DNA of 58,306 nucleotides, taken from positions 1 to 58,306 of the forward strand of contig MU626388.1 of assembly GCA_025603075.1 (NCBI GenBank). The letters are read 5' to 3'. The notes under the pieces were generated by a model. That model made no database searches, was not told the DNA's origin, and saw nothing but the letters and a program-made list of their open reading frames with translations. Positions 51,870-58,306 of the stretch are shown here, in pieces. A program made the translations under genes and the position numbers. The stretch comes from Neoconidiobolus thromboides FSU 785 (lineage: Eukaryota; Entomophthoromycota; Entomophthoromycetes; Entomophthorales; Neoconidiobolaceae). The stretch's first letter is position 1. Each line of letters starts with the position of its first letter.

Positions 51870-54800
51870 TATAATATTTAAATTAAATAAATTTTTTTCC
51901 TAATACGTTTATGCAATTTATGCTTTCTATGAGCTTTACTGTTAAATAAAGTTTAAACTTTTCTGACCAAAAAGTATTAATTGATAATGAATATAAAACA
52001 AGTATAAACAAGTATATTGATATTTATCAAATCATTTTAAAATTATTCTTAAATTATTATTACACTTGGATGATATTGAGATTATGTTTAATAGTATCTA
52101 TCTATAGCAAAGCTAATGGAATTTAAATATTTTTAAAAATATCTATAAGCTGTCATAAATTCATACACCCCCTTTAATCCAAAAATTTCATTTATTTATT
52201 TTAAAAAATAAAAATAAAACTTAATGATTTGATATTATAAATATAAATATTTTTAACCCCTAATAATTATCAGATGTTCAAATACGATCAGTTAATTTAG
52301 TCATACTTAAAATCAGTACTAAATTAAGAAAATTCCCAATCTTTACTTTTTATTTTATCATCCCCTATTACCAGTCATTTATTTTTTTATTAATAAAATG
52401 AAAGGAACTAGTCAAAAGATATTTATATTAAACCTCCCTTATTTCTCAATTTTTAATATGTTCAAAATTCAATATAACAAATTGCGATACTTACTACTAT
52501 CAATAGTAATAAAAATTATACCACATCTATTTTTGTTATTTAACCATTTTATATAATATTAGTAAAAATAAGTTATTATTCTGTGAGAAATATAGAGGTA
52601 TTTCAACTTTCTTTACTATAATAGATAGCTGACTTTATAAATTTTCATAATAAAGTTGAAGCAAAATCTACATAATTCTATATTACATGTACACATGATA
52701 TAATAACTATCGTATTCGGTACTACTTTGTAATTTATTTGAAAATATAAAGTATTGGATTTATTGTTTAGTATATAATAAATATATTATTAATGAATTAC
52801 GGATTATGAAATTAAATCATAATAAATTTATTAAAATACATGTTTGCATTTGAATATTGCTTTTTAGTGCCAATATAAGTAGCAAGTAAAAATTAGGGGT
52901 TGATGTTTTAATTAATACTCTCCCTATTATCTTTTTACTTCTTTCAAAAATGGATAAGTAAAATATATTTAGAGAATTTTTTAAAAATCTTGAAAATTAA
53001 ATACCCCTAAAGCGCTTTATTTGATCTTTATATAATTTAATATTTTATGAAAAAAGAAGTAATATAAACTTTAAAATGACTTCAAAGACAAAAATCAGTT
53101 TTTTGAAATAAATGAATTATATACCACTGTGAAGCTCACATTGTTTTAGTACTTTTTTTAGCATAGTAAAATAGAAGTAGTAATTTAATGTCTAAAGTGA
53201 TTTTTTTAAATCATAAAAACTTAAAATGAATAGTTTTTCTGTATTAACTTTAATATTCAAATAAGCTCCCTATAATAATTTGTTTATCGATTACTAATGC
53301 TTGTTATAAAATAAAAATCATGTACCTAAAAATATAATCATAAATAACCTCTTTCTCATACCAACTTAAACCTATGATGGTTCCTCTTTTTTGACAAGTT
53401 GAATGATAATTTAAACCAAAACGCGCTATTAGATCTCTTGACGGCTTTCAAGTCTAGTGTTTAAATGAATGATGGGAGGGGCCCTTTGATTAAAACCAAT
53501 TAAATAATTTATCTAGCGTCCATTTGATTCAATCTCTTAAACCTCTTTTTATTTAAATTTCATTTTAGTTACTAAAACACTTGAACCTTGTAAAAAATTA
53601 AAAAACTTCTATCTTTATATTCTATATTCTCAAAAAACAATACATTGGTTTAAAATAGTTTTATCAAAAAACGTTATAAGTTTAAAATAAATATCAATTC
53701 AAGAAAGCTATTTTTATATAATTTTTAAATATAGGCCAGTTTAAACTCAAATATTTTTCAATTTTGATTTAGGACAGTTTGCAGTAAGATTTCTTTTGTT
53801 GCTTTTAATTTGTGGCTAAGTTTTATTATTATGAATTTATGCACTGCTGCTCTTTTTGTAGCTTTAAATTCATGTTAAAAAAAATTAAACACAAATGAGA
53901 AACAACGAAAGACGTTGAACTTCAAGCTGCTCTATCAAAATAGACTGTAAATGAATGTTTTTTGTTTAAGATTCAACTAGTGGTATTTTAATATGAATTT
54001 ACAAGGTTCAAATTTAAGTCATAATATAAAACTTGTAAAGCTAACCAAGGTTTTAAATTTATCTTATGGAAAAGTGCTTCCATCTATTATTAACGATAAT
54101 AGCATTACTATTGGTAGTAAATAAAAGTTATGATTTACTATCTAGAAACAATAAATCAGATTATATAATAAATAGTTCTACATTGGAATTATTATATAAC
54201 ATAATTCATTAAATAATAGATTGTTATCGCTACAATTATCTTGCACAAGCCTTCTTAAAAATTCACTTATCACACAAAATTAACGAACTTTATAAAAGAT
54301 GTATTAATATAATAAAAAGCTTGTTTTTATTATATTAATTAACTATCATTAACAAAGGTAAAGCCATATTAAATAAATGATTAAATTCTGTAAAATTGAT
54401 AGTCATATAAACTATTTTTTAAAAATATTGCCACAGCAATAAATTAATTTACTGATACAGATTTAAAAGAAACATATTAATATAAAAGGACTATTTCAAT
54501 TTATATTGTTAAATTGTTATCTCAATTTGTAGAATAAAATATTCAGCTTTTAGACTAAAAACAATTTGACTATGATTTATTTTTAATATATTAGAGGATG
54601 GCTTTATAATTAATTGTTACATTTAATAGATATAGAATAGGATTTTATTTCATACGAAATAAATACAAAAAGCTATCTAATTCATTAAAAGTTTGTCACA
54701 TTTTTTTGTAACTTGGACTACTTAACATTCTATAAATTCAAAATTCAATCTAATCATCTAAGCCATTTATACATATATTTGATACATTTATTTTTTCCCT

Positions 54801-55096
54801 TTATAAAATATAACTATATCATTATAAATATTTAACGGAGACAGTTATCTCATAAGTATAACTTAACTGCTAAACTTGATGAAAATAAAACACATTACAC
54901 AATAGTACAGTATACAAAATAAGCGGAGCTATTATGATAAAAATAGCAAAACTAGTAATAACCTTCTATAAGAAAGGTAAGAGCAAAAAGTATAAACAAG
55001 TGTGATAAAAATCACAATACATTAAGAGGTAAATAAAATGATAAAAAAAGTAAACGAAAGGATCTGAAAAAACAATATAAATAAAAAAGGTTTCTT
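51870..55096. other. intergenic, nothing recognised
   Basis: 3.2 kb extremely AT-rich gene desert without MITEs. The segment 53340-53540 is slightly GC-richer but has no frame. 53950-53985 (ATGTTTTTTGTTTAAGATTC) may be a MITE scrap. Confidence 0.5.
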
Positions 55097-55103
55097 TATA
55101 AAT
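55097..55103 (+). promoter_or_regulatory. TATA box of Kunitz gene 3
   Basis: TATAAAT, 39 bases upstream of the ATG at 55136. Confidence 0.45.
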
Positions 55104-55135
55104 TTAAATATTTTTTGATAAATAATAAGATCATA

Positions 55136-55726
55136 ATGAATAATATAGTTACTGGCTTAGCTTTGTTAGTTTTATTTTTTGTTGTCAATTGTGAAAGCCT
55201 CACGAGCTTTAAACAGGATGGATGTAAAGTACATAAGAGCTATAAGTCTCAATCCTACAGATTAAATGAAAAATGTTTTATTAGAAGTCAAAGCGGGCGT
55301 TGTATGGCTAATATCTCTTCTTATCATTTTAGTCCAAAGCAAAACAAATGTGTACAATCGACCTTTGGAGGCTGTAATGATGGTTGTTTTGCTTTCAAGA
55401 CTATGCAAGAATGTGAAAGCTCATGTTTGAGAATGAGTATTCAACCAATAAAAGAGGAACCTCAGTCCATGAAACCTTTTGGACAAAAGAAATGTAGTGT
55501 TTCTAAACCAAAAATTATGACCGGATTCTTGAGTAAATTAGATAATAAATGCTTTATCAAAACACAACCAGGCATGTGTCGTGGTGCTACTCCATCTTAT
55601 CATTTTGATACTACTCAAAACAAGTGTGTAGAAGCAAACTTTGGAGGTTGTGATGATGGCTGTTTAGCTTTTAAAAGTATACAAGAATGTGAGTCGACAT
55701 GTCAAACTTATCATATTATGAATTGA
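55136..55726 (+). CDS. secreted two-domain Kunitz/BPTI-type protein 3
   Basis: 196 residues from the ATG at 55136. The frame is open further upstream but has no ATG, and this start gives a clean signal peptide (about 1-18, NIVTGLALLVLFFVV). Domain 1 uses C47, C56, C72, C80, C93 and C97; domain 2 uses C139, C148, C164, C172, C185 and C189, both with BPTI spacing. The extra pairs are C30/C84 and C120/C176. P1 residues are Met57 and Arg149, so domain 2 is predicted to fit trypsin-like proteases and domain 1 elastase- or chymotrypsin-like ones (inference). It stands alone in a gene desert, over 3 kb from any other intact gene. Confidence 0.92.
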   Translation: MNNIVTGLALLVLFFVVNCESLTSFKQDGCKVHKSYKSQSYRLNEKCFIRSQSGRCMANISSYHFSPKQNKCVQSTFGGCNDGCFAFKTMQECESSCLRMSIQPIKEEPQSMKPFGQKKCSVSKPKIMTGFLSKLDNKCFIKTQPGMCRGATPSYHFDTTQNKCVEANFGGCDDGCLAFKSIQECESTCQTYHIMN

Positions 55727-56656
55727 TTTCACAATATATAAATAAAGGCAAATTTGCTTATACTAACTTTCATCTGGTTTTTTATTTTGCTTATCTTAAT
55801 ATCAATTAAACTTGAAATACTTAAATTAATAATATTTGTGCTTACTTGAATACTATGATAACAATTAAACTTTATTGTCTAATAGGTGAAGTTTGCTTTA
55901 TATTTTCATAGTAGTACTATTTTAGTTTTATGGTGATTTCGATGAATTTGTTAACTAAAGAATAAATATGATACATTATTTTTAAAACAACTGTATTTAA
56001 GATATCATAATAGTGGACTTTGATATTATTATCGGATTATCAATCATTAAATTTGATGTTTTATTTATTTAAAAAATGTACTTTTAGTTTGCCATTTAAT
56101 CAAGGAATTCCAAAGTTAATTAGCTAATTATAATTGACACTTTCATTTAGTTCAACTGGTTATAAATAAATCATAGTGTTCTGGTCAACTTGTCTAAATA
56201 ATTTATTGTATATGAATGTTGTATACAAATATTATATAAATAGTTTTTAGAAAGATAAAATAACGAAATTAATATTTGGTATTTAAACTTCAATCATTTA
56301 AATTTTTTATAATTGAATTCTTAAACTTTTAATACATCTAATCATAAATTAAAAACCTGTAAAGTTTTAATATACAACAGCTATACCAATGATATAGTAG
56401 ATAAAGAACTTGTTTAAAAATTGACTTTTATTTAACAGTACCAATGTGTTTATACATTAGTGAGGGATGAGTTGTGGCCCAAAGATGATTAGTTTCATTA
56501 TTCTATATATAAACTTTGAAATTTAATAAATGTAACAACTAAATTAATTTAAAAATATCTCACTTAACGAAATATTTGAAAAAGTATAGTAAAACAGAAC
56601 AATAATCACAATAATAGTTTATGTTTAGTTTAATATGTTTATCAACTATAAAAGAA

Positions 56657-56743
56657 GGACTCGTGGTCTAACAGCTGAGGTGCTTGGCTGTGTATCAAGC
56701 AATCCTTGAAGATACTCTTTTTGGTCTTGAAACCATACAAGTA
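56657..56743 (+). tRNA. tRNA-like relic (possible tRNA pseudogene or SINE head)
   Basis: Begins GGACTCGTGGTCTAAC, close to the acceptor plus A-box start of serine/leucine-type tRNAs. A possible anticodon arm CTTGG-CTGTGTA-TCAAG is present, and a damaged B-box GGTCTTGAAACC at 56723-56734. The 3' acceptor strand that would pair with GGACTCG is absent, so it should not fold into a functional tRNA. It is a degenerate pseudogene or the tRNA-derived head of a short interspersed element; only one copy is seen. Confidence 0.3.
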
Positions 56744-57139
56744 AATTTTTGTTTAATTTACTCGAAAATATTTTTTAAGGTTTGATTTGACTTAATAATT
56801 TTATAATAAGCACCCCAGATTAAACATTACTTTAAGCTAAGATCCTCACTAGTAAATTTTTATACTCTAATATTCAATATATAAGCAAGTTTAAAATTCT
56901 GGTTAAAATTAAAAATAAATTCGTCAGCCTCTCTTTTTTGTTCACTATCTATATGGTATAAAATGTTTCAAAGATTAAAATACTAAATAAAAAAAACGTT
57001 TCTATATGAATCAAATTACAAAAAGCAACCATTTTCGTAACATTTTACTTAATTCACAGTTTTTACTAAAATCAAAATTAGACAAAAATTGGACCTTGGC
57101 TTTAAACTAACTCATATCTTGAATTTATTTTATCTATGT

Positions 57140-57236
57140 GGGAATGTCCTTTTTGATTTCATCACTTTTCCTTTTTTAAGCATTATTTGAGCAGAAAAAC
57201 TGTTAGTATAATTCTTAAATATAAAAATACATCTCC
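57140..57236 (-). mobile_element. GGGG-MITE copy 24
   Basis: 97 bp, GGGAATGTCCTTTTTG ... TACATCTCC. Flanks ATGT and ATAT, one mismatch. Confidence 0.85.
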
Positions 57237-57540
57237 ATATGAAGTTGTCCAAATTGGTTTCAGAACTTAGAAATTAATTCAAATTTTGTTTTAAATTTGT
57301 CTCTTTGACGTAATAGTTAAATTTAGAAAGCTTAAATTAAATTTCTTTATTTAAAACTTATTTTAATTGTTTCTTTTTCTTAAATAGTTAATTTTTATAA
57401 CTATACGTTTTATAATGTTTCTGTTAAATATTTATTAAATATTAAATATATAACTATATAATTATGTAAATAGAGTTATTTGACTTTATTTTTATTGAAA
57501 TAAAAATAAAATGTAAACTTTCATAACTAAACTTCGGAAT

Positions 57541-58306
57541 GGAGTTTTTGAAAATTTTAAAACAATAGAGAGAAGTAAACAATATAAATATTGTAATTCA
57601 TTTACATCAACTTTAAGAGTTACTTATAGCAATTTAGGGTTTATGAAATTTTATAATAAAACAAAACAAAGAAAAGATATATTATCAAAGTTTACTATCG
57701 ATAATAATAAACTTAATCAAGTAATGTATAAAATTAGTGCTTTGAGGGAAACAGGAAACAAAAATCAATAAGTAGCATTGTTATCAACTATAGATTCAGC
57801 ATATTCTTTTGATGAATGTAAGAGTTTTGGGTTTAATACAAATAGAAATCAATATGACTATTCAAAAACAAGTAATAATAATAAAATATCAACATTAAAA
57901 CCTATTATTAAAAATACAAAAAAAATTAAAGATGACCAAATTGAAACTATCATACAATATTTACTAAATCATTCAACTATCTCATCAAGATTTAATAAAA
58001 AAAATAACGATAGTAAATATTCATCAGATAATATATATATTAAGTAAAAGTAGAAGAATGATATATAGTAAATATTTGAATGATCTAAGAGATAAAGCAG
58101 TAGCCAGGTCAACGTTCTTTAAATATATACCAAATAATTTCAAAAATCCAGCAAGAAAAACGGATCTATGTAATATATGTACCCAGTATACAGTTAGAAA
58201 AAAGTTATTTGAAAATAAAATAAATACAGCAAAAAACAAAGCAGAGATAGAAGAAATTTTCAACGAAGAAGAAAAATTATACAAATTACATAAATTCTGT
58301 GTTGAT
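57541..58306 (+). pseudogene. decayed DDE-type transposase, copy B (partial)
   Basis: Homologous to 2842-4194 but without the 65-bp deletion and without a MITE. It reads GFMKFYNKTKQRKDILSKF, an in-frame TAA after TGNKNQ, STIDSAYSFDECKSFGF, IIQYLLNHSTISSRF, then a frameshift near 58035. It continues SKYLNDLRDKAVARSTFF, KNPARKTDLCNICTQY and KLYKLHKFCVD to the window edge. The catalytic half (VLDFKQN onward) would lie beyond the edge. The stop and frameshift show it is also inactive. Comparing copies A and B gives the empty-site allele for MITE copy 4. Confidence 0.75.

Larger units (their letters stand above)
55727..57540. other. intergenic with tRNA-like relic and MITE copy 24
   Basis: 1.8 kb AT-rich DNA. 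Contains a tRNA-like sequence near 56657 and a MITE at 57140-57236; no protein-coding gene recognised. Confidence 0.5.

Noticed and set aside
55115-55135. Upstream start for Kunitz protein 3
   Set aside because: The frame begins with TTG; the ATG at 55136 gives a normal signal peptide.
964-57236. Regularly recurring 98-bp repeats as a CRISPR array
   Set aside because: Copies are kilobases apart, in both orientations, and flanked by target duplications; the genome is eukaryotic.

Overview
The window reads as nuclear DNA of an AT-rich, early-diverging ('zygomycete-grade') fungus. Elongation factor 2, mitochondrial ribosomal protein mL49/Img2, gamma-tubulin, REX4, a RUS (DUF647) protein and a GH20 hexosaminidase all look fungal-like. 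Spliceosomal introns are very short (29 of the 30 modelled are 43-76 nt, GT...AG). Intergenic DNA is extremely AT-rich and full of decayed gene copies and small transposons. Order or genus cannot be fixed from the sequence alone.

Layout. 1-300: 3' end of a 33-residue-repeat protein. 1.0-4.7 kb: small inverted-repeat transposons (MITEs), a kelch-gene fragment, a decayed DDE-type transposase and an LTR-like repeat. 5.0-6.1 kb: secreted tandem CAP-domain protein. 7.6-9.7 kb: 11-exon gamma-tubulin gene. 10.0-12.1 kb: secreted 709-residue CPGPNCP protein with a Gly/Gln-rich tail. 13.0-17.8 kb: quiet housekeeping block with a small membrane protein, the 8-exon cob(I)alamin adenosyltransferase and the 6-exon RUS gene; the last two are convergent and overlap in coding sequence. 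18-27 kb: MITE-rich, with an intact kelch-like membrane protein, its decayed twin, a Kunitz protein and a second LTR-like repeat. 28.2-32.6 kb: EF2 and mL49. 33.7-39.6 kb: two intact CPGPNCP genes, a broken one carrying two MITEs, and a second Kunitz gene. 40-41.1 kb: 7-exon REX4. 43-44.7 kb: GH20. 46-47.8 kb: kelch pseudogene. 50.8-51.9 kb: secreted alpha/beta hydrolase with a Cys nucleophile. 55.1-55.7 kb: third Kunitz gene. 57.5 kb to the end: second copy of the decayed transposase.

Two gene worlds are interleaved. The housekeeping genes are mostly intron-rich and single-copy. The accessory genes are mostly intronless, have signal peptides and TATA boxes, and occur as dispersed paralogues with fresh pseudogenes: Kunitz inhibitors, CPGPNCP cysteine/proline proteins, CAP proteins and kelch-TM proteins. 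The Kunitz domains have the exact BPTI spacing plus an extra conserved cysteine pair, and their P1 residues differ (Leu, Ile, Phe, Arg, Met, Arg), which suggests a diversified set of protease inhibitors.

The most striking structure is a roughly 98-bp MITE family with about 24 clear copies in 58 kb. Its termini are GGGGATGT...ACATCCCC and its target duplications are 4-bp and AT-rich. Paralogue comparison proves insertions inside pseudogenes, and one copy enlarges a gamma-tubulin intron.
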